Assembly (NCBI GenBank): GCA_910585205.1
Contig: CAJUCC010000017.1
Span: 1-52,032, forward strand
Origin: an uncultured Lachnospiraceae bacterium
GTDB lineage: Bacteria; Bacillota; Clostridia; Lachnospirales; Lachnospiraceae
Reading direction: 5' to 3'
DNA length: 52,032 nucleotides
A program made the translations under genes and the position numbers. The notes under the pieces are model-generated. The model had not been told where the DNA came from and ran no database searches. It saw nothing but the letters and a program-made list of their open reading frames with translations. How positions within the stretch are numbered: the first letter of the stretch is position 1; each line of letters starts with the position of its first letter. Below are positions 16,270 through 25,328 of the stretch, in pieces.

Positions 16270-17634
16270 ATGCTGAATATATTTGAGGTGGCGGAAACGA
16301 ATAAAATGATCGAGAAGGAAAATCTCGATGTGCGTACGATTACGCTCGGCATCAGCCTGCTGGACTGCATCGACTCGGATCTGGAACGCTGTAACCGGAA
16401 TGTCTACGAAAAGATTACGCGGGTTGCCGGGAACCTGGTGTCCGTGGGAGAAGAGATAGAAAAAGAATTCGGGATTCCGATTGTAAACAAACGGATTTCC
16501 GTTACGCCCATGGCGCTGGCCGGGGCTGCCGCATGCAAAGCGCCGGCGGATTTTGTCACGCTTGCCCATACGATGGACCGGGCGGCGAAGGCGGTGGGCG
16601 TGAATCTGATCGGAGGCTATTCCGCACTTGTCTCCAAGGGGATGACACCGGCGGACGAGATGCTGATTCACTCAATCCCGCAGGCGCTTGTGGAGACGGA
16701 ACGGGTGTGCAGTTCGGTCAATCTGGGTTCCACAAAGACCGGCATCAATATGGACGGGGTGCGGCTGATGGGTGAGGTGATCCGGGAAACGGCGGAAGCC
16801 TCAAAGGAGCAGGACTGTGCGGCCTGTATGAAGCTGGTTGTGTTCTGCAATGCGCCGGATGACAATCCGTTTATGGCGGGCGCATTCCACGGTGTGACGG
16901 AGAGCGACGCCATCGTAAACGTGGGCGTCAGCGGCCCGGGCGTGGTCAAGACCGCTCTGGAGAAGGTGCGGGGTGAGAATTTCGAGGTATTGTGCGAGAC
17001 GATCAAGAAGACTGCTTTTAAGGTGACGCGGGTCGGACAGCTTGTGGCGCAGGAGGCATCCCGGATGCTTGGCGTTCCGTTTGGCATTGTCGATCTCTCG
17101 CTTGCGCCGACGCCTGCCGTCGGTGACAGTGTGGCGGATATTCTGTGTGAAATCGGTCTGGAATATGCAGGCGCGCCGGGAACGACGGCGGCGCTGGCGC
17201 TGCTGAACGATCAGGTGAAAAAAGGCGGCGTGATGGCGTCTTCGTATGTGGGCGGCCTGAGCGGCGCGTTTATTCCGGTGTCGGAGGATCAGGGGATGAT
17301 AGACGCCGTGACGGCGGGCGCGCTGACACTGGAAAAGCTGGAGGCCATGACCTGTGTCTGCTCGGTAGGGTTGGATATGATTGCCATTCCGGGAAAGACG
17401 AAACCTTCGACGATCAGCGGTATCATAGCGGACGAGATGGCGATCGGCATGGTAAATCAGAAGACGACGGCGGTGCGCATTATCCCGGCGATCGGCAAGG
17501 ACGTGGGGGATACGGTGGAGTTCGGCGGCCTGTTCGGATACGCGCCGGTTATGCCCGTCAACGCGTTTTCCTGCGATGCCTTTATCAGCCGGGGCGGCCG
17601 GATTCCCGCGCCGATTCACAGCTTTAAAAATTAA
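16270..17634 (+). CDS. UPF0210 (DUF711, PFL-like) family protein
   Basis: This 454-residue protein belongs to UPF0210, distantly related to pyruvate formate-lyase by fold but lacking a glycyl-radical motif here. Recognisable segments are VRTITLGISLLDC, NKRISVTPMALAG and GSTKTGINMDGV. The ATG at 16270 follows GGGGGACGGG; an upstream in-frame start would overlap the ACT gene. The biochemical role is unknown; the fixed pairing with the ACT-domain gene is the main clue. Confidence 0.9.
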   Translation: MLNIFEVAETNKMIEKENLDVRTITLGISLLDCIDSDLERCNRNVYEKITRVAGNLVSVGEEIEKEFGIPIVNKRISVTPMALAGAAACKAPADFVTLAHTMDRAAKAVGVNLIGGYSALVSKGMTPADEMLIHSIPQALVETERVCSSVNLGSTKTGINMDGVRLMGEVIRETAEASKEQDCAACMKLVVFCNAPDDNPFMAGAFHGVTESDAIVNVGVSGPGVVKTALEKVRGENFEVLCETIKKTAFKVTRVGQLVAQEASRMLGVPFGIVDLSLAPTPAVGDSVADILCEIGLEYAGAPGTTAALALLNDQVKKGGVMASSYVGGLSGAFIPVSEDQGMIDAVTAGALTLEKLEAMTCVCSVGLDMIAIPGKTKPSTISGIIADEMAIGMVNQKTTAVRIIPAIGKDVGDTVEFGGLFGYAPVMPVNAFSCDAFISRGGRIPAPIHSFKN

Positions 17635-17672
17635 CAACGGGAATACCGGTTTCACAAAATGATCTGTGCAAA

Positions 17673-17702
17673 TTGACAAAAACGTTTGTCGTATTGTACA
17701 AT
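17673..17702 (+). promoter_or_regulatory. Promoter of the OPT-PqqD-pepD operon
   Basis: TTGACA (17673-17678) and TACAAT (17697-17702) are separated by 18 bases, 31 bases before the transporter ATG. Its position rules out an in-frame start at 17686 for the transporter. Confidence 0.8.
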
Positions 17703-17733
17703 GGTACCACTATACGAAAGGTGGTTAAAGGAA

Positions 17734-19644
17734 ATGGAAGACAAAAAAGAGTTTAAGCCGTTTATCCCGGCGGACAAGGTGGTGCCCGAGCTGACCGTGA
17801 CTTCGATCATTATCGGCGCACTGCTTGCCGTGTTATTCGGCGGCGCAAATGCCTATCTCGGGCTGCGCGTGGGCATGACCGTGTCGGCGTCCATCCCGGC
17901 GGCGGTTATTTCGATGGGTATTATCCGTGTGATCTTAAAGCGGGATTCCATATTGGAGAACAATATGGTGCAGACGATCGGCTCGGCCGGTGAATCGGTG
18001 GCGGCCGGTGCGATCTTTACGATGCCCGCGTTGTTTATGTGGGCGACGGAAGAGGGGAGCGCCAATCCTTCTCTGATTGAGATTTCGCTGATCGCGCTCT
18101 GCGGCGGTGTGCTTGGCGTACTGTTTATGATTCCGCTGCGCTCCGCACTGATTGTGGAAGAGCATGGCAAGCTTCCCTACCCGGAAGGACAGGCATGTGC
18201 GGAAGTACTGCTCGCCGGGGAAGAAGGCGGCGCAAAGGCAGGCACCGTATTTGCGGGTCTGGGGATTGCGGCGGCATATAAGTTTATCGCAGACGGACTG
18301 AAACTGTTCCCGAGCGAGGTGGATTTTGAAATCAAAAGTTACAAAGGTTCCGGTATCGGTATGGATGTGCTTCCCGCACTGGCGGGTGTGGGCTATATCT
18401 GCGGGCCGAAGGTATCGTCTTATCTGTTGGCCGGCGGTACGGTGGGCTGGTTTGTCCTGATGCCTCTGATCGTGCTGTTCGGCGGCGACATGGTACTGTA
18501 TCCGGCTACGGCTCCGGTCAGTGAGCTCGGCACATGGGGAATCTGGGGCAGTTTTATCCGCTATATCGGCGCGGGTGCGGTGGCGGCCGGCGGGATTCTT
18601 TCCCTGATAAAATCGCTGCCGATGATTTTCCGTACATTTAAACAGGCGATGGCAGTTTACGGCAAGAAAGCGGCGGAGAGCAACCGTCTCAGCAAAGACC
18701 TGCCGATGAACATCGTAATGATTGCGGTCGGTGTGATTGCCATCGCCATGTGGCTGATCCCGGCTATTCCGGTTAATCTGGTCGGCGCCATTATCATTAT
18801 CGTATTCGGATTTTTCTTTGCGACGGTATCGTCCAGAATGGTCGGCATCGTGGGCAGTTCCAATAACCCGGTGTCCGGTATGGCGATTGCGACACTGCTG
18901 ATTGCGACGATGCTTCTGAAAGCCAGCGGCAATATCGGTATGCCCGGTATGGTGGCGGCGATTACAATCGGTTCCATTATCTGTATTATCGCAGCGATTG
19001 CAGGCGATACGTCACAGGATCTGAAGACCGGCTTTATCGTGGGGGCTACGCCCGTGAGACAGCAGACCGGTGAGCTGGTCGGCGTTGTCGTATCCGCGAT
19101 TGCCATCGGCGGTGTACTCTACCTTCTGAGTACGGCATGGGGCTATGGTTCTTCCGAACTTCCCGCTCCGCAGGCGACATTGATGAAGATGGTTGTCGAA
19201 GGCGTAATGGGCGGCGAGCTTCCGTGGGCGTTGATCTTCGTCGGCGCGTTTATCGCAATCGTCGTGGAAATTCTGCAGATTCCGGTTCTGCCGTTTGCTG
19301 TGGGACTGTATCTGCCCATTCATCTGAGCACGCCGATTATGGTGGGCGGTCTGATCAGACTGTATTATGACAAAAAGAAAATGGATTCCGAAGAAGACAG
19401 AAAACAGATGGTGGAGAACGGTGTTCTGTATTCCTCCGGCCTGATCGCGGGTGAAGGTCTGGTCGGCATTCTGCTGGCAGTCTTTGCGATTATCCCGATG
19501 GGAGCCGGCACACTGGGCGATTTCCTGGGAAGCTGTCTGGGTATCAATCTCGGAAACTGGGGAGGCCTCTTTGTATTTGCTCTCCTGTGCGCCACGATTG
19601 TTTTGTTTATCAATAAAAAGAAAAAAGGAAATACCGGTAAATAA
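17734..19644 (+). CDS. OPT-family oligopeptide transporter
   Basis: This 636-residue integral membrane protein has about 14-16 hydrophobic segments and the OPT hallmark patterns GGANAYLGLRVGMTVSASIP, NNMVQTIGSAGESVAAG and PYPEGQACAEVL. OPT proteins import oligopeptides by proton coupling. The ATG at 17734 lies downstream of a promoter and follows GAAAGGTGG. It heads a three-gene operon with a PqqD-like gene (6 bases on) and pepD, consistent with uptake followed by intracellular hydrolysis of peptides. Confidence 0.93.
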   Translation: MEDKKEFKPFIPADKVVPELTVTSIIIGALLAVLFGGANAYLGLRVGMTVSASIPAAVISMGIIRVILKRDSILENNMVQTIGSAGESVAAGAIFTMPALFMWATEEGSANPSLIEISLIALCGGVLGVLFMIPLRSALIVEEHGKLPYPEGQACAEVLLAGEEGGAKAGTVFAGLGIAAAYKFIADGLKLFPSEVDFEIKSYKGSGIGMDVLPALAGVGYICGPKVSSYLLAGGTVGWFVLMPLIVLFGGDMVLYPATAPVSELGTWGIWGSFIRYIGAGAVAAGGILSLIKSLPMIFRTFKQAMAVYGKKAAESNRLSKDLPMNIVMIAVGVIAIAMWLIPAIPVNLVGAIIIIVFGFFFATVSSRMVGIVGSSNNPVSGMAIATLLIATMLLKASGNIGMPGMVAAITIGSIICIIAAIAGDTSQDLKTGFIVGATPVRQQTGELVGVVVSAIAIGGVLYLLSTAWGYGSSELPAPQATLMKMVVEGVMGGELPWALIFVGAFIAIVVEILQIPVLPFAVGLYLPIHLSTPIMVGGLIRLYYDKKKMDSEEDRKQMVENGVLYSSGLIAGEGLVGILLAVFAIIPMGAGTLGDFLGSCLGINLGNWGGLFVFALLCATIVLFINKKKKGNTGK

Positions 19645-19650
19645 ACGGAT

Positions 19651-20007
19651 ATGAGCAAAAAACAGAAACCGAATTTTTTGGACTATATTCCGAAACGGAA
19701 TACACGCTTTCCCTGGCGGGAGAATGCGGACGGCAATGTGGAAATCGAACGGAAAAACAGAGGGCTTTTCAACCGGATTGCACAGATCTGTTTCCGAAAA
19801 CCGAAAGTGAGCCGGATCGAGCTGGATGCATTCGGCAGTTTTATCTGGAAACAGATCGATGGCGAGCGGGATGTATACCGGATCGGTAAACTGGTAAAAA
19901 TGGAGTTTGGAGAAAACGCGGAACCTCTGTATGAACGGCTGACCGAGTTTCTCCATATTCTGCGCAGCAATGATTTTATCTTATATGTAAATTTACGGAG
20001 AAAATAA
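19651..20007 (+). CDS. PqqD-like small protein
   Basis: This 118-residue protein has a PqqD-fold region: an N-terminal strand-rich part and the segment LDAFGSFIWKQIDGERDV followed by helices, as in peptide-binding PqqD/RRE domains. PqqD proteins present precursor peptides to radical-SAM or other modification enzymes. No radical-SAM gene or precursor-like gene is adjacent; instead it sits between a peptide transporter and a dipeptidase, with gaps of only 6 and 4 bases. A peptide-binding role linked to import or hydrolysis is inferred. Confidence 0.75.
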   Translation: MSKKQKPNFLDYIPKRNTRFPWRENADGNVEIERKNRGLFNRIAQICFRKPKVSRIELDAFGSFIWKQIDGERDVYRIGKLVKMEFGENAEPLYERLTEFLHILRSNDFILYVNLRRK

Positions 20008-20011
20008 AAAT

Positions 20012-21460
20012 ATGGGCGTTTTATCAAATCTGGAGCCTGCGGAAGTATTCCGGTATTTTGAGGAAATATGCAGCATTCCGCATCCCTCCTATCGGGAAAA
20101 AAAGCTGAGCGACTACTGTGTGGATTTTGCCCAAAGCCGCGGACTGGAAGTGCATCAGGACACACTGGGCAATATTGTGATTATAAAAGAGGCGGCGGCA
20201 GGATATGAAGCGGTGGAACCGCTGATTATTCAGGGACATCTGGACATGGTATGCGAAAAAGAGCCGGGCTGTGTGATTGATTTTGAAAAAGACGGCCTGG
20301 ATCTCTGTGTGGAAGGAGATTATATCGCCGCCCGGGGGACCAGTCTCGGCGGCGACGACGGTATCGCCATTGCAATGGCGCTGGCGATTTTGGCAGACGA
20401 CACGCTGCCGCATCCCCGGATTGAGGCGGTCTTTACCGTCAGCGAGGAAGTGGGAATGGAAGGCGCCGGCGCCGTCGATCTGTCGATGTTGAAGGGACAT
20501 AAACTGTTGAATCTGGATTCGGAGGAGGAAGGATATTTTCTGACAAGCTGTGCCGGCGGCTGCCGGGCGAATGTTTCGCTGCCGGTTTCGCGTGAAACGA
20601 GCCACGGAACCGTGTATCATATTGCGGTCGAAGGGCTGACCGGCGGGCATTCCGGCGTGGAGATCGACAAAGGAAGAGCCAATTCCAATCTGGCGCTGGG
20701 ACGGGTGCTGCTGGCGCTGGACGGCGTGGTCGCGTATTCTCTCGTAGCCATGGAAGGCGGCCTGAAAGACAATGCGATTCCGAGAATGTCTTCGGCGGAC
20801 GTGATTGTGGCGGAGGCAGACGGTAAGCGGCTGGAAGCGCTTATCCGGGAGACAGAGGCGGCGCTGCAGAAAGAGTATGCGGTTACGGAGCCTGGGCTTC
20901 ACATTGCCGTAAAAAACCGGGGAATCGGTGACGAATATACACTGACAGAGGAGAGCAGGAAGAAAGTGCTTGCACTGGTCAATCTGCTGCCGGGCGGGAT
21001 TCAGTCGATGAGCGCGGATATTCCGGGACTTGTGGAGACATCACTGAATCTGGGTGTCCTGCACCTGAATGAAACGGAGCTGAAACTGCACTATGCGGTC
21101 AGAAGTTCGGTGCAGAGCGCAAAAGATTTTCTGGTGGAAAAGATCGCCTGTCTGGCCGGGATTCTGGGCGGCAGCCTGACGACGGAAGGCAGTTATCCGG
21201 CATGGGAATACCGGAAGGATTCCGTGCTGCGGGAAGATATGGTGCGGATTTATCGGGAGATGTACGGAAAGGACCCTGTGATTCAGGCGATTCACGCAGG
21301 GCTGGAATGCGGTTTGCTGGCGGATAAGATTGAAGATCTGGACGCGGTTTCCATCGGCCCGGATATGGTCGGCATTCATACAACCGAAGAAAAACTGAGT
21401 ATTGCTTCCACCAGACGGGTATGGGAGTTTGTGCTGCGGGTTATCGCCTGCAGATCGTAA
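20012..21460 (+). CDS. pepD: Aminoacyl-histidine dipeptidase (M20)
   Basis: This 482-residue M20 metallopeptidase of the PepD type hydrolyses dipeptides such as Xaa-His in the cytoplasm. Metal-site motifs visible are GHLDMVCEK, SLGGDDGIAIA, SEEVGMEGAGA (general base E-E pair), NLDSEEEGYF and a late IHAGLECG. The ribosome binding site (CGGAG) lies inside the end of the PqqD-like gene. It is the third gene of the peptide-use operon and converges with tmcAL, ending 12 bases from it. Confidence 0.95.
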   Translation: MGVLSNLEPAEVFRYFEEICSIPHPSYREKKLSDYCVDFAQSRGLEVHQDTLGNIVIIKEAAAGYEAVEPLIIQGHLDMVCEKEPGCVIDFEKDGLDLCVEGDYIAARGTSLGGDDGIAIAMALAILADDTLPHPRIEAVFTVSEEVGMEGAGAVDLSMLKGHKLLNLDSEEEGYFLTSCAGGCRANVSLPVSRETSHGTVYHIAVEGLTGGHSGVEIDKGRANSNLALGRVLLALDGVVAYSLVAMEGGLKDNAIPRMSSADVIVAEADGKRLEALIRETEAALQKEYAVTEPGLHIAVKNRGIGDEYTLTEESRKKVLALVNLLPGGIQSMSADIPGLVETSLNLGVLHLNETELKLHYAVRSSVQSAKDFLVEKIACLAGILGGSLTTEGSYPAWEYRKDSVLREDMVRIYREMYGKDPVIQAIHAGLECGLLADKIEDLDAVSIGPDMVGIHTTEEKLSIASTRRVWEFVLRVIACRS

Positions 21461-21472
21461 GGATGTACGGCG

Positions 21473-22795
21473 TCAGAGCCGTATAATCTGCCGCCGGGTT
21501 TCATCGGGCAGTCTGGTTTGAAAGGCATGCAGGATCAGCGCGTCGTAGAGGCGCGCGGCCTGGATGTCTTTTTTTAATGTCTGCAGCGCACGTTCATCCA
21601 GCAGTTTCCCGGCATCGGCCAGTTTGGAAATAAGCGGGATTGCGGTATTTCCCTTGATTGCCGTCAACAGAGGGAGCGCTTCCCTGCGAAATCCCAGTAT
21701 TCTGGCATAGGAGACGGCGGAACCGTTTTCGGCATCCGTTTCGGGTTTGCGGATGTCCAGGAGAATATGGAGAAGGCAGCGGCTGATCCGGGTGTACGTA
21801 TTGTCTTTTGTCTTCAGCAACAGACAAAATGACGTAAAATCTTCGTATTGCGGTATATGATTGCGGATTCGGTCGGAGAGATCGCCGGATACGTCGAGGT
21901 AGCGGGTAAAGCCGCTTTCCGCTTCCATGAGTAATTTATAGTGGAGCATCCGGGAAAGTGTGTCCGGGAAAACGGGAAATGTCCTGCCGTATTCCCGCCG
22001 CATCAGGGCAAGGACACTGGCCGGAACGTAGGGAGCGATCGTCTGTAGTGTCCTGGCCGTTCGTCCGTCCTCCTGGCCGTGCAGTGATTCCGTACCGGTT
22101 TCTGCCTGCGGGCGCAGTGCGGTGCGGATGGCAAGTGCGGAGGCATTGCAGGGATCGGAAAACCCGGGATCCGAATAGCTGCTTCCCCTGCGCAGGACGG
22201 TGACAGGGCGGATCGGGCTGCGCAGTGTTTGCAGGCTTTTGCAGTATTCGATACCGAGGACATTGTTGGGAGAAGCCAGCAGAGCGGCCAGCTTTTCGGC
22301 ATCGTCTGCCGCGGGCCTGCGGCTTTGGCCGGTCGGGGACGCAAAGTACGCGAGCAGGGCGTCTGCGTTCGCGGCGGGATAAGAGAGGCCGCGGCGCAGG
22401 GCGTCTTTCAGCGTGTTCGTATAAAGGGGCGGTTCTGCGGCAGGCACGGCGGCGATTTCCGACAGGGTATCCACATCACCGCACTCGCTGCCAAATGCAA
22501 GGCAGTCCACGACACCGAGTTTGTGCAGCAGTGCAACGGCGCCGGCCGCAAAACGCGGCGCACTTGCACAGGCGAATGCAACCGGCAGTTCCAGTACCAG
22601 ATCGATGCCGTTTGCCAGCGCCATTTCCGTGCGGACGTATTTGTCCAGCAGGGCCGGTTCACCGCGCTGCGTATAGTCGCCGCTCATAACTGCCACGCAG
22701 AAATCGGCGCCGGTCATTTCCCGGGCCTGACGGATGTGGTAGGCATGTCCGTTGTGGAAGGGATTGTATTCTGCTATGATGCCGGTAACGTTCAT
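21473..22795 (-). CDS. tmcAL: tRNA(Met) cytidine acetate ligase
   Basis: This 440-residue nucleotidyltransferase-fold protein has the HIGH-type motif FHNGH in EYNPFHNGHAYHI and the AVMSGDYTQRGEPA segment. TmcAL activates acetate with ATP to acetylate C34 of elongator tRNA-Met. The start at 22795 follows GAGGT on the minus strand. It diverges from pta across 186 bases. The pairing may be meaningful because Pta/AckA control acetate pools, though tmcAL often neighbours pta in this group. Confidence 0.92.
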   Translation of the reverse strand: MNVTGIIAEYNPFHNGHAYHIRQAREMTGADFCVAVMSGDYTQRGEPALLDKYVRTEMALANGIDLVLELPVAFACASAPRFAAGAVALLHKLGVVDCLAFGSECGDVDTLSEIAAVPAAEPPLYTNTLKDALRRGLSYPAANADALLAYFASPTGQSRRPAADDAEKLAALLASPNNVLGIEYCKSLQTLRSPIRPVTVLRRGSSYSDPGFSDPCNASALAIRTALRPQAETGTESLHGQEDGRTARTLQTIAPYVPASVLALMRREYGRTFPVFPDTLSRMLHYKLLMEAESGFTRYLDVSGDLSDRIRNHIPQYEDFTSFCLLLKTKDNTYTRISRCLLHILLDIRKPETDAENGSAVSYARILGFRREALPLLTAIKGNTAIPLISKLADAGKLLDERALQTLKKDIQAARLYDALILHAFQTRLPDETRRQIIRL

Positions 22796-22883
22796 CGGGA
22801 TACCTCGTTTCTTTTGCTCTTTAGTTTATCACAGAATGATTTTTTTGTACCCGATTTTACACAATATTTTCTGCATTTATATC

Positions 22884-22913
22884 TTGTATACAAAACGCAA
22901 ATTGCGATATAAT
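22884..22913 (+). promoter_or_regulatory. Probable promoter of pta-ackA
   Basis: TTGTAT (22884-22889) and TATAAT (22908-22913) are 18 bases apart, about 70 bases before the pta ATG, inside the AT-rich gap between the divergent tmcAL and pta genes. Confidence 0.65.
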
Positions 22914-22981
22914 TTAAAAGAATATAATAAGGCAGCAAACCGCTTGTTGTATATCGTAAGAAGGAAAAGGAGACTGGGTGG

Positions 22982-23983
22982 ATGAGTTACATTGATTTAA
23001 TGAAAGAGAAGGCGCGAGGAGACCTCAAGACCATTGTACTTCCGGAGACAAACGATAAGAGGACATTGATTGCGGCGGCTCATATTCTGGAGGAGCGCAT
23101 TGCCAGAATTATTATGATCGGAAATGAGGAAAAGATTCTGGACGGTGCCGGATGGCTGGAGGTCGATCTGACAGGGGTTAAGATCGTAAATCCCGCGACG
23201 AGCGAGAAACTGGACGAATATGTCAGCCTGCTGTATGAGACGCGAAAGAATAAGGGGATGACGCCGGAAAAAGCAAAGGAGATATTGCTGAGCGATTATC
23301 TGACCTTCGGTATTATGATGGTAAAGGCGAATGATGCGGACGGCATGGTGGCGGGGGCATGTCATGCCACGGCGGATACACTGCGGCCCGCATTGCAGAT
23401 TCTGAAGACAGCGGAAGGGACGAAGCTGGTTTCCGCATTTTTTATCGTGGATGTGCCGGACTGCGAATACGGGTATCACGGTACGTTTTTGTTTGCGGAC
23501 TGCGGTCTGAATCAGGATCCCACGGCGGAAGAACTGGCGGCGATTGCGGATACGAGCGCCAAGAGTTTCCGCAATCTGGTAGGGGCAAAGCCCGTGATCG
23601 CCATGCTGTCCCATTCCACGAAAGGGAGCGCCAAGCATCCGCTGGTGGACAAGGTGGTGGACGCGGTCAAAATTGCGCATGAGCAGTATGCACATCTGAC
23701 GCTGGACGGAGAACTGCAGACCGACGCGGCGCTTGTGCCGCATATTGCGAAATCCAAGGCGCCGGGAAGCGAAGTGGCGGGCAAAGCCAATGTCCTGATC
23801 TTCCCCAATCTGGACTGCGGCAATATCGGGTATAAGCTTGTGCAGCGGCTCGGCAAGGCGGAGGCATACGGCCCGATGCTTCAGGGGATTGCGAAGCCGG
23901 TCAACGATCTGTCCCGGGGCTGTTCGTGGGAAGATATTGTCGGCGTTGTGGCACTGACGGCTGTTCAGGCACAGTTATCATAA
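22982..23983 (+). CDS. pta: Phosphate acetyltransferase
   Basis: This 333-residue enzyme interconverts acetyl-CoA and acetyl phosphate. Typical motifs include IVLPETNDKRTL, VAGACHATADTLRPAL and MLSHSTKGSAKHP, with the C-terminal CSWEDIVGVVALTAVQAQ. It lacks the long N-terminal regulatory domain of enteric Pta, as is usual for Clostridia. It is followed 21 bases on by ackA, giving the complete acetate/ATP pathway. Confidence 0.97.
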   Translation: MSYIDLMKEKARGDLKTIVLPETNDKRTLIAAAHILEERIARIIMIGNEEKILDGAGWLEVDLTGVKIVNPATSEKLDEYVSLLYETRKNKGMTPEKAKEILLSDYLTFGIMMVKANDADGMVAGACHATADTLRPALQILKTAEGTKLVSAFFIVDVPDCEYGYHGTFLFADCGLNQDPTAEELAAIADTSAKSFRNLVGAKPVIAMLSHSTKGSAKHPLVDKVVDAVKIAHEQYAHLTLDGELQTDAALVPHIAKSKAPGSEVAGKANVLIFPNLDCGNIGYKLVQRLGKAEAYGPMLQGIAKPVNDLSRGCSWEDIVGVVALTAVQAQLS

Positions 23984-24004
23984 CGGAAACGGGAGGAACG
24001 GCAG

Positions 24005-25198
24005 ATGAATATTCTGGTTATTAACTGCGGAAGCTCTTCGCTGAAATTTCAGTTGATCGACGCAGAGAGCGAGCAGGTGATTGCAAAAGGGCTTTGCGAG
24101 CGGATCGGTATCGAAGGCAGCCGGATGGTATATCAGAAGGCCGGCGGCGGAAAACAGACGACGGAAGCAGTTATGGACGATCACAAAGCGGCGATCCGCA
24201 TGGTGCTCGGAGCCTTGACGGCCGCCGGATCGGGTGTGGTCGGTGATCTGTCCGAGATTGATGCGGTGGGACACCGGATTGTGCACGGCGGGGAACGGTT
24301 TGCATCTTCCGTTCTGATTGATGACGCGGTGCTTGCCGCTATCGAGGCGTGCAGCGAACTCGCACCGTTGCACAATCCGGCAAATCTGACGGGCATTCGC
24401 GCCTGCAGGGATCTGATGCCGCAGACGCCGATGGCAGCAGTGTTTGATACCGCATTTCACCAGACGATGCCGGAGGAGGCGTATTTATACGGGATTCCCT
24501 ACGAATACTATGAGAAATATAAAGTAAGGCGCTACGGCTTCCATGGGACAAGCCATTCCTATGTGTCGAAACGGGCGGCGCAGATTCTGGGAAAAGAGCC
24601 GGGCGCTCTGAAGCTGATCGTATGCCATCTGGGGAACGGGGCCAGTGTATCGGCCGTGAAGTACGGGAAATCGGTCGATACCTCCATGGGACTGACACCG
24701 CTGGAAGGTCTGATTATGGGGACGCGCTCCGGCGATCTGGACCCTGCCGTCATCGAATTTCTGGCGCACAGAGAAGGCAAAACGCTGGAAGAGGTTATGC
24801 GGATATTGAATCAAAAGTCCGGCGTACTGGGACTTTCGGGCGGCTTTTCCTCTGATTTCCGCGATCTGGAAGACGCATATGAAAAAAACACGCCGGAAGG
24901 AACGAGAGCCATGAAAGCGTTTGCCTACCGGGTGGCAAAATATATCGGCGCGTATACCGCCGCCATGAACGGCGTGGACGGCATCTGCTTTACGGCGGGA
25001 CTGGGAGAAAACAGTCCGCTGATAAGGGATATGGTATGTGAATATCTGGGCTGGCTCGGTGTGAAGCTGGATCAGGAACAGAACGGAAAACGCGGCGAGG
25101 ATCTGATTGTCTCAACGCCGGACTCCGGCACGCAGATTTTGGTGATTCCCACCAATGAAGAATTGGCAATCGCCAGAGAAACCCGTGCACTTTTGTAG
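24005..25198 (+). CDS. ackA: Acetate kinase
   Basis: This 397-residue ASKHA kinase makes ATP and acetate from acetyl phosphate. It opens with ILVINCGSSSLKFQLID and carries VGHRIVHGGE, FDTAFHQTMP, RRYGFHGTSH and CHLGNGASVSA, all family signatures. It is the second gene of the pta-ackA unit. No clear terminator is seen before the promoter of the secreted-protein gene that follows. Confidence 0.98.
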   Translation: MNILVINCGSSSLKFQLIDAESEQVIAKGLCERIGIEGSRMVYQKAGGGKQTTEAVMDDHKAAIRMVLGALTAAGSGVVGDLSEIDAVGHRIVHGGERFASSVLIDDAVLAAIEACSELAPLHNPANLTGIRACRDLMPQTPMAAVFDTAFHQTMPEEAYLYGIPYEYYEKYKVRRYGFHGTSHSYVSKRAAQILGKEPGALKLIVCHLGNGASVSAVKYGKSVDTSMGLTPLEGLIMGTRSGDLDPAVIEFLAHREGKTLEEVMRILNQKSGVLGLSGGFSSDFRDLEDAYEKNTPEGTRAMKAFAYRVAKYIGAYTAAMNGVDGICFTAGLGENSPLIRDMVCEYLGWLGVKLDQEQNGKRGEDLIVSTPDSGTQILVIPTNEELAIARETRALL

Positions 25199-25254
25199 AA
25201 AATTGCAGAAAATACATAATATTTGACGGATAAATGCGATTTAATTGGTAAAAG

Positions 25255-25283
25255 TTGACAAACTCTTTGCGGGGGATTATAAT
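25255..25283 (+). promoter_or_regulatory. Strong promoter of the secreted repeat protein
   Basis: Consensus TTGACA (25255-25260) and TATAAT (25278-25283) are exactly 17 bases apart, about 45 bases before the start codon. This is the best promoter match in the window and predicts high expression. Confidence 0.9.
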
Positions 25284-25328
25284 AAGTGGGAAAGCTTTCA
25301 AACGATTCTTATGAAGGAGGAAAATGAA

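Noticed and set aside
21465..21484. Hairpin GTACGGC/GCCGTAT between pepD and tmcAL
   Set aside because: The stem is short and no T tract follows on either strand, so it was not called a terminator.
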